Assembly: GCF_958295425.1 (NCBI RefSeq)
Contig: NC_081142.1
Span: 27,422,822-27,486,821 of the forward strand
DNA: 64,000 nucleotides
Origin: Solea solea
Taxonomy: Eukaryota; Chordata; Actinopteri; Pleuronectiformes; Soleidae
Direction: 5' to 3'
The position numbers were made by a program, and so were the translations under genes. Below the pieces are notes generated by a model. The model had not been told where the DNA came from. It saw nothing but the letters and a program-made list of their open reading frames with translations, and made no database searches. Positions 10,698-23,178 of this stretch are shown here, piece by piece. Within the stretch, counting starts at the first letter, position 1. Each line of letters begins with the position of its first letter.

Positions 10698-10881
10698 CTT
10701 CGCCGACTTTGATGTAGATGTCTTGAGTCATCCTGAGCTCAGAGAAGGAGGTGACTGCCCGGTACTTCTTCTGGGCCCAGCTGAGGAGGTGCTCGTTGCC
10801 CTGGGGAAGAGTCTCCTTCTGGATCTGGCAGGAGAGAGAGAAGTTTCCTGGCTGAAAGTGAACCTCTGAGCCCTCTGGGAC
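10698..10881 (-). CDS. tgfbr3: tgfbr3 coding exon 4: orphan domain
   Basis: Encodes residues 134-194 and the first base of codon 195. Sequence landmarks are VPEGSEVHF, NFSLSCQ, LPQGNEHLLSWAQKKY, AVTSFSELRM and DIYIKVGE. These align in order with the mammalian segments VSEGS, ANFSL, FPHGNEHLLNWARKEYGAVTSFTEL and NIYIKVGED. Asn146-Phe-Ser is a potential N-glycosylation site, and Cys151 is the third mature cysteine. The acceptor is CTTTCTCTTCAAG; the donor is GTGTGT, a weaker but acceptable GT site. The leftover G joins AT of the next exon to give Asp195, restoring the VGED motif across the junction. That independently confirms both splice sites. Confidence 0.97.
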
Positions 10882-11230
10882 CTTGAAGAGAAAGAAAAAA
10901 GCAGGAGTGTCAGAGGACAAATGAGCTATTATCTCACATTCATGCGACGTGGGTGTGAATAAATGAAAATGAAGGAGATAGTTGTGTGTTTTCTTCGGGT
11001 GAATGAGCATTTAAGCAGCAATACACAACAATTTAGATGAAACAGTGGCAGAAACTGAATATACTGCACAAACTTTCAAACTTGGTACCAATACCTGGGA
11101 AAATATAAAGGTTTGATACCGGAGGGAGAACAAATATTAACAGGCATTAAACAAAAATTATTTGTAAGTTAGGTCTCCACTACTCCTGTCTTATTGCTGT
11201 TTGACCTTTCTCAGTGTCTATCTGGGACTT

Positions 11231-11460
11231 TCAGAATCAGAATCAGAATCAGAATCAGAATACTTTATTAATCCCCGTGGGGAAATTGTTTTTGTTCCAG
11301 ATGCTATGCTAAAAAATGCAATGAAATAAAATATTAAATAAAATAATACAATAATAAAGTAGACAATCTGGAAATATATACAATATACAAATAGTTAACA
11401 ATGAAATGAGGATGAGTAATTGGTAGTTTGTAAGAGTCCGATCATCAGAGGGAGGAATGA
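11231..11460 (-). mobile_element. LINE 3' end with (TTCTGA)n tail
   Basis: Plus-strand (TCAGAA)n at 11231-11260 is followed by TACTTTATTAATCCCC and GTGGGGAAATTG. On the minus strand this is CAATTTCCCC...GGGGATTAATAAAGTA plus a hexanucleotide tail, the standard 3' terminus of several fish non-LTR elements. The left body is AT-rich, and its border near 11460 is approximate. No reverse transcriptase frame remains. Confidence 0.7.
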
Positions 11461-11965
11461 CTTCTGATATTTTAAGAGAAACAGAACACTTTCTGTCGTT
11501 CAGTTAAATCACACCAACACGCTAACCACATTGTTACCTATGCAAATCAAGATCCAATCCAATACAATTGTTTAGTATTGAGCTCTATCGTACTGATTCT
11601 TTTAAATGATCCCTTTAAAATAAAAACCTTGCTTGGTTATTGTAGCCTTAGAATAAGACGTTTATTTGTTCTTTAGGGAAGGGACTTAGACTATGGCTGA
11701 ACATGCATTTCACAGTGTGAAGCAGAAGCTTCCTGTGTGAAAAAGGGCAACTCTGCAAACATAAATCCAATGAGTAAACCAGTGAGGGAGGAGGAAACTG
11801 CAGAGAGAGAGTTATGTGTTTACAGAGAGTGTTTACATCCTTTCTGCTACGTGACGGCCGCCACAGTTCCTGGACTTGCTTGGGAAAGGGACGAATGAGA
11901 TCTGGACTTTCTTTATGACCTTAAAAGTGATTGCACAGTGTAATAGTGATGAATATTTTCAGAGA

Positions 11966-11993
11966 GTGTGTGTGTGCGTGTGTGTGTGTGTGT
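11966..11993. repeat. (GT)n microsatellite
   Basis: GT tract with one GC interruption. Confidence 0.93.
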
Positions 11994-12126
11994 CTCTGCT
12001 TCAAACTGACCACAGCAGCAAAAACAAAGGCAGACATATTGTGGTGTCGGTCACTCACACAGTGCTCTTGTAGAGATGGAGCTACTGTACTTTTATGAAA
12101 ACATGTTATTAATGGGTTAAGAAGAC

Positions 12127-12165
12127 ATTAAAGGAATAGTTCAGGCTTTTTTGAAGTGTGGTTAT
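12127..12165 (+). mobile_element. Left end of a TTAA-type MITE
   Basis: ATTAAAGGAATAGTTCAGGC resembles the terminal sequence of the foldback element at 59962-60292, including TTAA at the very edge. No matching right end was located, so only the end is annotated. Confidence 0.4.
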
Positions 12166-13784
12166 GTGACGTAATTATACTGAGAACAATGATGATAAAG
12201 GCGAGTGAGAGCCTTGAGAAAGTGTGGCTGCAAGCAGACACAGCAAGAAAAGCACATTTGAAGCCACTTAACAAAATATGCACCTGATAAAATCCACGTC
12301 AGCTGTTCACTGCTTTACCTTACTGTTACACACGCTTTCTGACAAGCACTCACTACTCTGCACCAAAGTCCATCAATGCTTTTGGATTTAGCTCAATGAC
12401 ACAAACTTACCAAACAAGTCAGCTTCACTAAACTCACTGATTTTCTATGGAATTAGATTTGTGTCAATATTTTCATACAACACTTTTTAAGAAGTTGTTT
12501 GGAGTCGCTGTCCATTTCCCCCGTCGATGAATAATTGTAAAAATCAAATGTTTGTTAGATAATTACAATTATTTTGTCGGACATCGACAGAGAACAACAA
12601 ACCATGGAGTGTAAAGAACAAGTGTATTTTCAAACCATAAAATAGAATATTTTTGAATGTTGCATGAAAACATTGACGTAAATCTAATTCCATAATTTCC
12701 TCTATGAACCTTTTCTCAGGTTCTAATGTACACCTTATCTGACATAACTTCTATTAAGGTTGGTAAAATGAGTGCTCTGATCCTGTCTCTGGCTGCTTCT
12801 GTATATTAAGACGCGATCTGGTTCATGTTGAAATACCTCACACGACCCTGCTTCACCTATCCCTTCACCTTACTGCACACCCGACCATACTGTCACCGTT
12901 CAGGCTTCCCGGGACACTACTGCAGAGAATCCAGCTGTAAATTATAAACAGAGGAAAAATGAGGGAGGAGCCTCAGTCTCAGGGAAGTGCTGATTTGAAT
13001 TTGACAGGGAAACTGTGTGAGTCGTATTTAGACGGGAACGCCTCTTTGGCGCTTCATGGAGCTTGGCCCATATGCTTCATTTCACAGAGATAAACATTCA
13101 CATGTGCTGAAAACCTACAACCTACAACCAAAGCGAGTCCAAGCACACAGTCTAGACGCTCTACCTCATTTTTATTTCCAGCCTTGTTTTCTCTCTCCTA
13201 AGGTATCTGTCCTATCTGTGTACAAGAGCTGAGACATTACTGGCACAATTAAAATGTCACCCCTGATCCAGGAGGGATATGTGAGATCATTTCTATGTGA
13301 TGATATTAAGGTTTTCTTGCATTGTACAAAAAAGAATCCTTTTTTTTTTCTTTCTTTTTTTTGGTATTTCAGACATAACTGCTGAAATCCCTTCTTGCAC
13401 AACATCTGTCTGACCTCTGGATCACTCTCTTCCCGATGTTCCTGGCATTGTCACCAGAGGCAGTAAAACACGGCGAGGCCAGTGGAGACGGACTCTATCG
13501 AAGAATCCACGTTGGTTTTATTTTTAGTGCGTTTGCTGTGATAAGGAGCGGAGAAGCGTTGGCCTCGGCCGAGGAGGAGGAGGACGAGGAGGGGGCCTCT
13601 TCGCTAACCTTGCCAAGCTCTGCAGAGTTTATCAGTTTAATTGCGGGAATATGACTGTAATTAGTTGCAAAGAAATAGAGAGGAAAGCCTGAAAGCCAAA
13701 TTAGCTCCAGGCCTTCCCGGGCACTAAAAACCTCAGGAATTTGAAACAGGGAAACAAGGAAGCTACACTGGGCTTTAACAAACC

Positions 13785-13785
<1 letters not shown>

Positions 13786-13815
<30 letters not shown>

Positions 13816-13858
13816 ACTCTCTCTCTCTCCCTCTCTCTCTCTCTCCCTCTCTCTCTCC
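13786..13858. repeat. (CT)n microsatellite
   Basis: About 70 bases of CT with CA and CCC interruptions. Confidence 0.95.
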
Positions 13859-14088
13859 ACTGGCCTTAAATAAAATATGTAAATATAAATACACTACTGA
13901 ATGCTATTTACATAAGCTGTCACTCTACTGTGACTTTCTTTGCTAACACACACACAGTGAGTTTATAATTGAAGAAAAATTCAACTTCCATCATGAAAAT
14001 GTGATTGACTTGAATGACATAAAGTTTATTTTGAATATATTTTCAACATGCCTGCTAATGGGCGTCATTTTATCTCTGCTGTACATGG

Positions 14089-14147
14089 TCTTTATTTATA
14101 TATATAGCGATTTTCTAGTCTTGATGACCACTCAAAGCTGCTTTACA
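14089..14147 (-). mobile_element. SINE tail fragment
   Basis: On the minus strand it reads GTGTAAAGCAGCTTTGAGTG, then GTCATCAAGACTAGAAAATC and GCTATATATA. It matches the tail form GTGTAAAG..GCTTTGA....GCTATATA of the element at 30245-30398. It stops exactly where the hAT-like end begins. Confidence 0.55.
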
Positions 14148-14148
14148 C

Positions 14149-14330
14149 CAGTGTTGTTTTCGTCAACGATGACATTCAATTATTTGGTTGACGCCCCTTT
14201 TTTCATGCCGATAACAAGACAGTGACGAGATAAACATCTTTTGGACCTTTGATAACGAAAACATGACGAGACGTGTGTGAGTTTTCGTTGGTCTGTCAGA
14301 CGTTGAAAATGCTTCTTCTGTGTTATTCTG
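14149..14330. mobile_element. hAT-like MITE end
   Basis: It begins CAGTGTTGTTTTCGTCAACG, followed by ATGAC, and later carries GATAACGAAAACATGACGAG, motifs I associate with a widespread fish hAT-like non-autonomous family. No second inverted end or 8-bp duplication was found. Confidence 0.45.
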
Positions 14331-14847
14331 TCAATTAAAAAACTTTAAGACGGGTCGGCTGGGTTGGAACTGGACTAAAACTATCATATATACAAATGAC
14401 TAAACACTTTACACACAAGGGTTTCATGGAAGGTAAAGGAGAAGAAGAAAAAGACAGGTAAATAAAATAAAGTATGTATCTATATAGTTTATTTTCAAAG
14501 CAGCAAATTAATCGATTAATCAGTTGTTGTTTTTTATAAGCCAATTGTGTGAGTTTGGCCTCTTAATTGGGAATGTTTTCTGGTTTGTTTGCTTTAAACT
14601 GTTAAAATGTTTGGTTTATGAACACATGTTCTACATTGAAGTTTGGAGACACATGTCCACATGTTCTGCTGTTTTCTGAACATTTCATGGACCAACATAC
14701 TTGATGATTGAGGAACATAATACACAGACTATAGCAAAGTAACATTTGCAGCTTGATTTTTGTTGTTGTTGTGTTTTTGGGAGAAAGGTTGACATGGATG
14801 TGCTGCGTTCTTCTGCCCGACTAAAGAAAAGAGAGCTGGTTTTTTAT

Positions 14848-15073
14848 GTGTCATTTCCAACAAACTCACGTCATGTGCCGGGAAGTTGAGCTACATGAAA
14901 ACTGATGTTACCTGAAGAATTCCACAGAACTTGGCAGATGAGATCAAAAGAAAGAAGCAGAGGAGACGTTAGCTTCATACCACAGGGACTGAAACTCAGG
15001 CTTTTATGTGCGTAATGGCAGAAACTCCTGCACATACTTCAGTAATGGCATTTGCAGGTAAGGCATGTTGCTT
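14848..15073 (+). repeat. Dispersed repeat, copy B (partner at 8548-8708)
   Basis: Same start (GTGTCATTTCCAACAAACT) and end block (GCAGGTAAGGCATGTTGCTT) as copy A. It has an extra 65-base segment after the shared GTTAG(A/C) region. Both copies lie in the same orientation, in adjacent introns of tgfbr3. Confidence 0.8.
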
Positions 15074-17044
15074 CAGCGACTCCAACTAAACGGTTGACTT
15101 TGATATAATGTAAACAAGATTTATCCTCATTTAACATAGAACATCCGCTAACCTTTGACCCGAAAAAGCATTGGCACATTACGTCCATGTGTGAAGTTGA
15201 ACGCCAAATGTTTGAGATTAATTATCGCAGAGCTGTTCTCGTCCACTGCATTCTCCCTGAGCAACACCCTGAGTCTGGAAAATCACAAACGAGAGGTGTT
15301 GCAAACGCAACAGAGGAGGCTGATGGAAAGAGAAGAAAGAGGTTGATAAAAAACATGAGCACGCAATAACTCTCTGTTGATATTAATGTGATAAATGCTA
15401 ATCGCTTCTCGCTGTTGGTGAGGCGGGCGGAGCTAATCACGCCGCCCGCTGCAGACGTGCATGTGCTGCCGCGACCTGGCACGCTCGGCTGTGGACAAAT
15501 CCATACCATATGTCTCCGCCACCGCGCTGCAGCGTTCCTCTGCCATTGCTGTCTCCAGATAAAAACCAATAGTGGCTACCGCTGGTTTCCATTAATAATA
15601 ACGTTGAGGAGGAAAGTGCTCCGGGAAGAAGGAGCTCATGTGACTAATGACAAAAAAACAGGAGTGAAAAGGCAACGCTTGGCAAACAAACAATAGGCAA
15701 CTGAAGCCAGAAGCAAAACTCCAGCGTTCTCTCATAAAACGTTTGCTGCAGATAAAAAACTTTGAAGCAACGATGCAACACAACCCTCCTCCCCACAAGC
15801 CCCCGCTCCAAGTATATATACATTTGGCCACAAAGTCAACACAGCACACTCTCTGCACATGTGATTCACTTTGAATCCTACGCTGTGTCCCTTGGTAAAA
15901 CAACATTTGGCCCCATTTCAATCTTCATATTTCATGTCACTTTAGCCCCACAGTGATTCCGGCCTGCTGCTGACTGACGGGGAATACTGCAGAGAACATG
16001 TTTTACAACAAACGTCTGGATTCTGGCATTTTTAAAGGCCGAGCAGGGTTGAGCGGCCAACAGCAACAGAGAGCGTCCACGTCTCTGAAGCTTTTCCAGG
16101 CAGCCCATCTGTGTCCACCGAGCACAGCCGACACTGCTGCAACCGGGAAACTGGCAGTCCTGATCCACAGTCCAATTAGCCCCAGGAAAAAGCCTCTCCG
16201 GTGGAAGGGCAGAGTGAGGGAGGTCTGGCACGGGTCTCCGTTCTGACGTGTTAGGACCCAATGCCAGTTGGTCTGGACTCCAACACCACAGCAGCTTCTC
16301 ATCTCCACCTGAAGGGTGCCGCTCGCTCATAAGTGTGGGAAGTTGGCAACGTGGGCTTCTTCACAACTGTCGTCATAATACCTGCACATACAGTAGATCT
16401 GTGGTCCACGCAGGCTTTTGCTGACAAACCCGAACCCGTAACAATCGTCCCGTCATAACGTAGCAACCATAAAGACTTAGCGCCGGCCAAGCTTCAGATT
16501 TCACCACATGCTGGCGCGCTGCACATACGGCTGAAGAAACAAAGATCCTCAGCACTTTGGGACTGTGCAGGGCGGAGTCTTTTTTCAGCTTTTTGAAAGA
16601 GAGGAAAATAAGAACGTGTTAGGACGCGCTGTTATCTACAGCTACGGTTGTAAAAGTTAGCGCGCTACCTCAAGTGATAACAAACCCTCCCTTCTGATTA
16701 ATGTGCTCACAAAGTCCATTTTGTTTAAGGAATTGAGAATATTGGTGACGTAAGGGACAATTCTGATGATTTTGAAGCATTTGACGTGACATGTCCATCA
16801 TTCCACTCAACGAGAGGTCGTGCGACAGATGTTGATCGTGTTCGTGTGATCGCACATCACATAGTTTAGCTGAGTGCTTCAGCAAGGAACTGCATCGCAT
16901 TTGCATTTTAAAATAAGGTTTTAATGGATGAAAAAAAGCTTTAAGTTGATTACTTATTATTGATAAATGCACCTTTAACAACTTTTATTTTGAATCCCCC
17001 TGAAACAGTAAACCTAGAAAACACACTTAAATTGAGTGCTTCCT

Positions 17045-17460
17045 CACCAGTGGTGATTGCTCTAAGACGGCAAGGGAAGCTCAGCTTCCTCTGAAATGTC
17101 ATCAACCGAGTTGTATTTATATTTCAACACTAAGCGAGCACTAGAACGTGATAACAACGTGTCACTCGTTCACTCAGAATCAGCTGTTTATCACAGATGA
17201 CGGAATCGTCTCATGTGATTTTTGTAATTCCGTAGCGGTCTCCACACTCCTTTAGCTCGACAGAGATTGGACAAATGTGACCAATCGTCACTTCCGGGGA
17301 AGCTCAGCTTCCAAGGCAGTGGATGGGGGGATGGGCGGTGTTGGACGCTGGTCTTCTCCATGATAATTCGAGGAACGGTCAAAAGGTGGAAATGGTTTTT
17401 CATTGACAGCGTTGCAGAAACATACCAGCAACTGTCACTGTTCCTTACATGCCATCACAG
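17045..17460. repeat. Possible MITE with GAAGCTCAGCTTCC motifs at both sides
   Basis: The palindrome-like GGAAGCTCAGCTTCC occurs at about 17077 and again at about 17298, each in similar surroundings (AAGGGAAGCTCAGCTTCCTC, CGGGGAAGCTCAGCTTCCAA). Fish DNA elements with this motif are known to me, but the termini were not delimited. Confidence 0.4.
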
Positions 17461-17849
17461 CTAAACTCGCCGGGTGGAGTGAAAAACATTTGTCTGTACT
17501 CAAACACTGCTGGCATCTCTATATGACATATGTGAACTTGTACCACCGTCACTCCTCCACTAAACATCCAGCATGGTTTTGAATGTAAGGAATGTTATGC
17601 ACTACTGGACCTTTGTTAATGATAGTGTGAGCGAGCGGAAGACACGCAAGTGAGCGCACAAAGCAGCTCAGTGCACAGATCTATGATGCAGCAATGGAGC
17701 GAAACACTAAGTTATGATCTTGTGTGTTATTATGGGAACCGTGAGAATTGATTTGGTTTTCTTTATTGTAAAACTGTGGCAGAGAAGATTACACAGTCTC
17801 CATTATTAATGAGACACACGCGTTGTAGCTTAAAACACGTTGTTTTGAA

Positions 17850-17923
17850 AACAGTGGTTCCTGTAGTGTGAGGAGACACTGCAGTGTACTACAGTGTCTC
17901 CTCACACTACAGGAACCACTGTT
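17850..17923. repeat. Perfect 32-bp inverted repeat with 10-base loop
   Basis: The left arm 17850-17881 (starting AACAGTGGTTCCTGTAGTGT) is the exact reverse complement of 17892-17923. The loop is CAGTGTACTA. Outside the perfect core the arms still pair partly (TTTTGAAA versus TTCTGAAAA), extending the stem to roughly 45 bp. It could be a microRNA-like precursor or a young fold-back insertion. No known microRNA seed was recognised. Confidence 0.95.
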
Positions 17924-18685
17924 CTGAAAACAGTTTCTTCCCGTGTTACGGAAAGCTCTTGGGATGGTGACTCTTTACTGTGGTGGCGGTGAGAAAGCTG
18001 GGTGTTGTTTGAGTTTTGTGGCATGTTAAGTGTCATGTCACCCTGAAGAAAAGCTGGGAGGAAGAGCGATGTCTGGAAATCCTCTGGGTCACAGCTCTCT
18101 GCCGTCAGGCTGCTGGATAAGATACAACACGCTTGTTCTGCCAGAGGCTTCACTGATATTTAAAGCTGCAGGGTGTAACTTTTTTTGAACGTTTCTTCTC
18201 CTTCTTTGAGTTTTCAGTCATACTCTAACCAGTCTGTGACCATCTCACTTTACTAGTGCAGTGTAAAACGGATTGGCTCATGTGTACAGTGTGTCGCAAC
18301 AAGATGTCAAAGGCCGTTAAAGAGGCCAAATGTTTAACCAAGGCACGTCAGAGTCTGGTTATTACTAAGCAACCACAAGAAAAAATCTTTCGATTGCAAT
18401 TCCATTTTTAATGAGGTCGCACTGGTGCTCTTAACATTTCATATGTCTAGTCCTTAGACTTCCATCTTTCCTTATGTCCATCTACGACGCCTGTGTTCTC
18501 TATCAGCACTGGCCTGAACTCATACTCAACAAGGACGATGTTATGGTCATAACAGATATAAGACAGAGAACCAGGGTTCTAGCTAGCGCATTTGCGGCCA
18601 TTACACTAAATTGAGGACGGTCCAGCATCGAAGCGTGGAAATAACAACAAACGTACGCGCAGTATCGCATCGTATCTCACGCCAC

Positions 18686-18841
18686 ACATGACATTTCTCA
18701 CGCTGAGAAGTGATAAAACTTACCGCACATAAATTAGCAATCTATGAATCGATGATGTAAAGGCAGATTGCTCTGCATGGTTCATTCATGCAGTTATACA
18801 GCAATACAATAAGTTTCCTATCAGCCAATCAGAAAATAGCA
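18686..18841 (+). repeat. Dispersed repeat, copy C (partner at 45857-45993)
   Basis: It shares GACATTTCTCAC(G/A)CTGAG, AAGTGATAAAA, ATGAATCGATGA, GTTCATTCAT(G/A)CAG and CCTATCAGCCAATCAGAAAA with 45857-45993 in the same order and orientation. No named family was recognised. Confidence 0.8.
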
Positions 18842-19027
18842 TTTCTTGTTGCCGGGGAAAGTCTGAAAATAGGTTTCCACTGCACAGGAGCGCGCATGAA
18901 TGCTGTAAATGTGTGCACATGTGTTCACGGAGTGAAAGAGCGCAGGTAATCAATTCAATGATATCACTTCATTTACACTTTATACACTTATTTAAACACT
19001 TACAACACCATTCATAAACTAAAATGC

Positions 19028-19053
19028 CCACACACACACACACACACACACAG
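19028..19053. repeat. (AC)n microsatellite
   Basis: About 13 uninterrupted AC units. Confidence 0.95.
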
Positions 19054-19582
19054 ACAATGACCAATTCTGTTTAAGGGGACAATTTGGGGCCAAAAAAGGC
19101 AAAAATCAGTCTAGTGGAATTTGTTCTTTATTATATTAACATATTATCTTCCCCATCATGTTGCTGTCATTATTCTCTATTTAAAATGAAAGCACTTGTA
19201 TTTGACAGTGGTGTTGAATATACCAGAGGCTTGGATTTAAAGTTGCTCACTACAGCTTTAACACCTAAATCAGCCCCAGTGACAGCAGAGGCCTCCTTTT
19301 TTTCACACATAATAAGCTCTTCATCTTGCCTCGCCCTGTTTTAAAAACCTGGAGGATGAACAGAGAAAGTTCGCTCCATATTTGATATCCAGTCAGATGA
19401 ATAGCTGAGCATGTGAAGCTACTGTAAATTAATCTTAAAATGCAACATTCCTCCACAACAGACAAATGTTTTATCACTTCAGGAGCAAATTCACAGCAAC
19501 GTGTTTTTTTGTTTTCATTTACGGATAAGAGGAGAAATGTCTTCACTCTGCAAAAGAACTGGTGTTCAACATCATTAGACGT

Positions 19583-19625
19583 GCAGCAGCGGCAGCAGCA
19601 GCCTCAGCAGCAGCAGCAGCAGCAT

Positions 19626-19659
<34 letters not shown>

Positions 19660-19660
19660 T
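19583..19660. repeat. (CAG)n microsatellite
   Basis: About 25 CAG-type units with CGG, CCT and CAT interruptions, 40 bp of them pure. It is intronic, so the poly-Gln or poly-Ala open frames over it are not real. Confidence 0.95.
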
Positions 19661-21277
19661 CGGCCGTGGCTGGTGCTTTTAATGATGGTGGTCAGCTGTT
19701 CTCTGTCCGCCACCACTGACAAGCGGAGACGTTTAGTGTGATGCTGACCTGCTGGGCCTGACAGAAACAGCCATCACTCTGGCCACACGCTATCAAGACA
19801 GAGGGGGAAATACTGCACACGCACATCCATGTGTGTTCAAATGCATCACAGCTTGTTTTTCTCACATGAGGAACATGAGAGTTTTTTGTTGTGTGTTGCT
19901 CTGAATGACATAATCCTATTCAGGCAGAAATTCTTTTTTCCCCTTTCACCTCCATGTATGGTTATTAAACTGTCCTTGTGTTTGGTGTAATATGATGTCA
20001 TTTGCAGCTTTCCTAAAGCATGAATATTGACTTTTTATTGCCTTATTTAAACCTCACTCTTGCTGTCAGACCTCATTCAAAGGTTTGCTTACTTTAATTC
20101 AAATAAGGCAGTCGGCCATTTCCTTTTGTCACTAATTTAAAGCTGTGGTGTTTTGGAACAGGAAGTAATGTAAAGTAAATTCATCTTCTGAAAACAGGCT
20201 CTGCCAAGCAATACTATCAGATGTGACTGAGGGAGCATTTGTGTATATACAGCAGCAGAGCAGGGGAACAATAAGTGTTGTTTTTGTACAGTGGAATTCA
20301 CTTCTGAATCTTTTCATGGGTGTTTTCAGTCCCACTCCTATAACCTATGTTGCAGCAGCCTCACTGTAGAAGCTCAGCGATGCTCAGACGGAGGTGACAG
20401 CGGGCAGCTCGGAGCGGCACAGAGTCGCGTGGAGCTGATCGACTACCGTATGAACTCGTTTTACAACAGACGTAAAAGTTTATATTTCAAAGTTATGTGG
20501 AAGTTTGTGAAAGCCTTTTTTTTTCTATCAGATCTGCTATTGTAAAGGCTGCCGGTCTTATCAGACCATGTAAGGCTGCAGCAGTAAAAACTCGGTGTAT
20601 TAAACTGATGAACGGTGAGATTTATTGTCCTCGACATCGGCTTTTTATTTGTAAGAAAGAGAAAGGCTCTGTTTTTCTCCCCTTCACTCAAACGTTACTG
20701 TTACTCTTTGTAGTTTTAATCATGTCAACAATATTAAAATAGCTCTGTGGAACGTTGTATTAGTACCAGGGAACATGAGGGGGAGGAGGTGATGGGTACC
20801 TCCATGTAGTAGGAGCCAGCTCCCCTGGAGAGTCAGCCATATTTAGTTAAGGGCACCAGGGGGCCTCGCTGGGAAACTTCATTTAAAAAAAAGAAAAAAG
20901 AAATGGCCCCGCTTCAGTGCCCTCCTTCAAAGCCAGCGCATCACATGAGAAAATCTCAGCAGATTGAGACCGGGGAGCCTCAGCTGAGGCTTAACTCCAG
21001 TTTACCACATTATGAAAACCTCTTCCATAAAACCAGGATCAGGTACACAAATGTTTGTTTCCACATGCTAAAACCCTTGCGTTACGCAGAGGCTCGTCTA
21101 TACACACACACACACACTTATACAGTCACGTTACATGTGTCCAGTTTACAGGTTCACTGGGATTCTGCCTTCAGAGTCTTAATCTGCCCTTTCAAGACGA
21201 CTTTAATCATGCAGACGTTATATTAGTGATAATAACTTCTGGATCAAGACTGAATTTTAGTTGGAGGATGAGGTACG

Positions 21278-21304
21278 TCTATCTATATCTATATCTATCT
21301 ATCT
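21278..21304. repeat. (TATC)n microsatellite
   Basis: Imperfect TCTA/TATC tract. Confidence 0.9.
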
Positions 21305-22666
21305 GTGTGTCTGGTGTGACACTGTTAAAAAAAGACGGAGGGACATTTTTAGACATTGGTCCAACGATTCATCAGCAAATTAAAATATGGATTATTACTG
21401 AAATATTACTGATGTAAATATATGTATGTGTAAATAAATGTAATCAAACATAAAGATTACTTTGATTTTTAACAACCAAATGATGCTCACACGTTGTATA
21501 GTCAATTTCCTGAAACTTTCTCCCTTGTTTTAACTGTTTTAGTTTTACAGTGTGGGCTGTGAGAGGTCATTAACCCTTAGAACACAGAGCATTTGGGCTG
21601 TTTTTTTCCATGACTAAGTTTGAACGTACAGTATATAAAGAGGCTATAACAATGTGCAATATAGAGTGCCTTATATCCTTTATTTAAATTTTCACCAACT
21701 ATAGAAACACACCTGAGCGAAAAGTACTCAAAATATTTAAGATCGGATTGAATGTGTGAAATTTGGAAATACACCACAGTTAAATGTTCACCCTGGCTTG
21801 TTTTTATGAACATCTATTTTGTGACTTTATATTGCTTCTAAAAATGTGATATAAAATGAATCATAACTTAGACTCAACATCTATAAGAAGATGGAAAAAA
21901 ATGCAGTTTTTAAAGCCTGAATATGTGACCTATAAACACACCCACCCAGGATGTAGTAGTGGATTATTCCCACAGCAATTTACCATGGGTGAACCTGCGG
22001 CACAGCTCTGTGGCTTAAACATTGCGAATTGTTGATTATAATCATTTTAAATGTCATTTTCTGCCTGAGGAATAAATGATATGCATGAAAATACTTTTAG
22101 TTTTTATAGTTTTGTGAGATGATCAGAGTTATAATTTAAGGTTTTTGGCAGGTCACACAGAGGATTTTGAGAATTGATGGTATCTCATTCTATGTAAATA
22201 GCCTTGAGATGATGTATGTTGTGATTTGTCGCTATAAAAATCATTTATACATGATTGTTGAAGTGAAGTGGCTGCTGTTTACAGAAAGTTAAATAGATGT
22301 GCTTTAACAGAACGACGCAGACTTTGACTGGAAACAAGCTGCTCTAATTCAAATGATAAACAAAGCAGCTGAAAGTCTTCAGGATTTCAGCTAATCATCA
22401 GTAGGCGTTAGGAGTCGTCGACTCCCTTCTTCAGCCGAGCCTCAGCGGTTTGGTGTTTATTACCACACATTCCGCGTTGTTAGGGCTTTCGCGGTTTACG
22501 GAAACGCGCTGAGAGATGTGAACAGCTGCCAAACTATCAACAGGGCTTTTTAGAGGAAGGTGGGAGGAAGGGAATTAAGGAGGGATGTGGCTCTGTGGTA
22601 TGGGTGAGTAAATAATGCTGACAAAGCACTTTTCACATTTAAAGATAAATACATTCTACACCATGA

Positions 22667-22692
22667 TGTGTGTGTGTGTGGGGGGGGGGGGG
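22667..22692. repeat. (TG)n followed by a 13-base G run
   Basis: A TG tract runs directly into an uninterrupted G homopolymer at 22680-22692. Such G runs are length-unstable and prone to assembly error. Confidence 0.92.
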
Positions 22693-23160
22693 TATTTTGG
22701 CAAAATGAGAACAGTAATAAACTTTTACAGCAACAACATTAAAGCACATGTGACGATGGGCAAGATGACACTTAAATGACTGGATGGACATTTGCAGGGC
22801 AGCAAAGATAAATAACAATACACTGATAACGTCACTGTAAATTAAGATTATAACAGCTGTCAAAATAGTGTGGAGTAGCTAATGACATGAAAGCTGCAGT
22901 AGCATTTCCCTCAGAGCTGGTGATGACAAATGGATGCTTTTCTCTGCAGTTTTGAATATTATAATAATAATGCAGTTCCTTCCATTTCCACACAAAAACA
23001 CCCTGAGAGCTAAGAGAATAATGCACTCATATAATAAAAAAAAACTTGCCTTTTACTCAGTGCTCTCAGTTGCAACTTAAATATTGAGCCAAAAAAGTGC
23101 TTTTGTCAACTCTGAAATTGTGTTTGAATCACTGGAGACGAAGGCTTCACCACAGTGACT

Positions 23161-23178
23161 GTGTGTGTGTGTGTGTAT
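23161..23178. repeat. (GT)n microsatellite
   Basis: Nine GT units, 200 bp from coding exon 3. Confidence 0.9.

Noticed and set aside
19440..19682. Poly-Gln frame over (CAG)n
   Set aside because: Intronic trinucleotide repeat, with no exon borders or conserved flanks.
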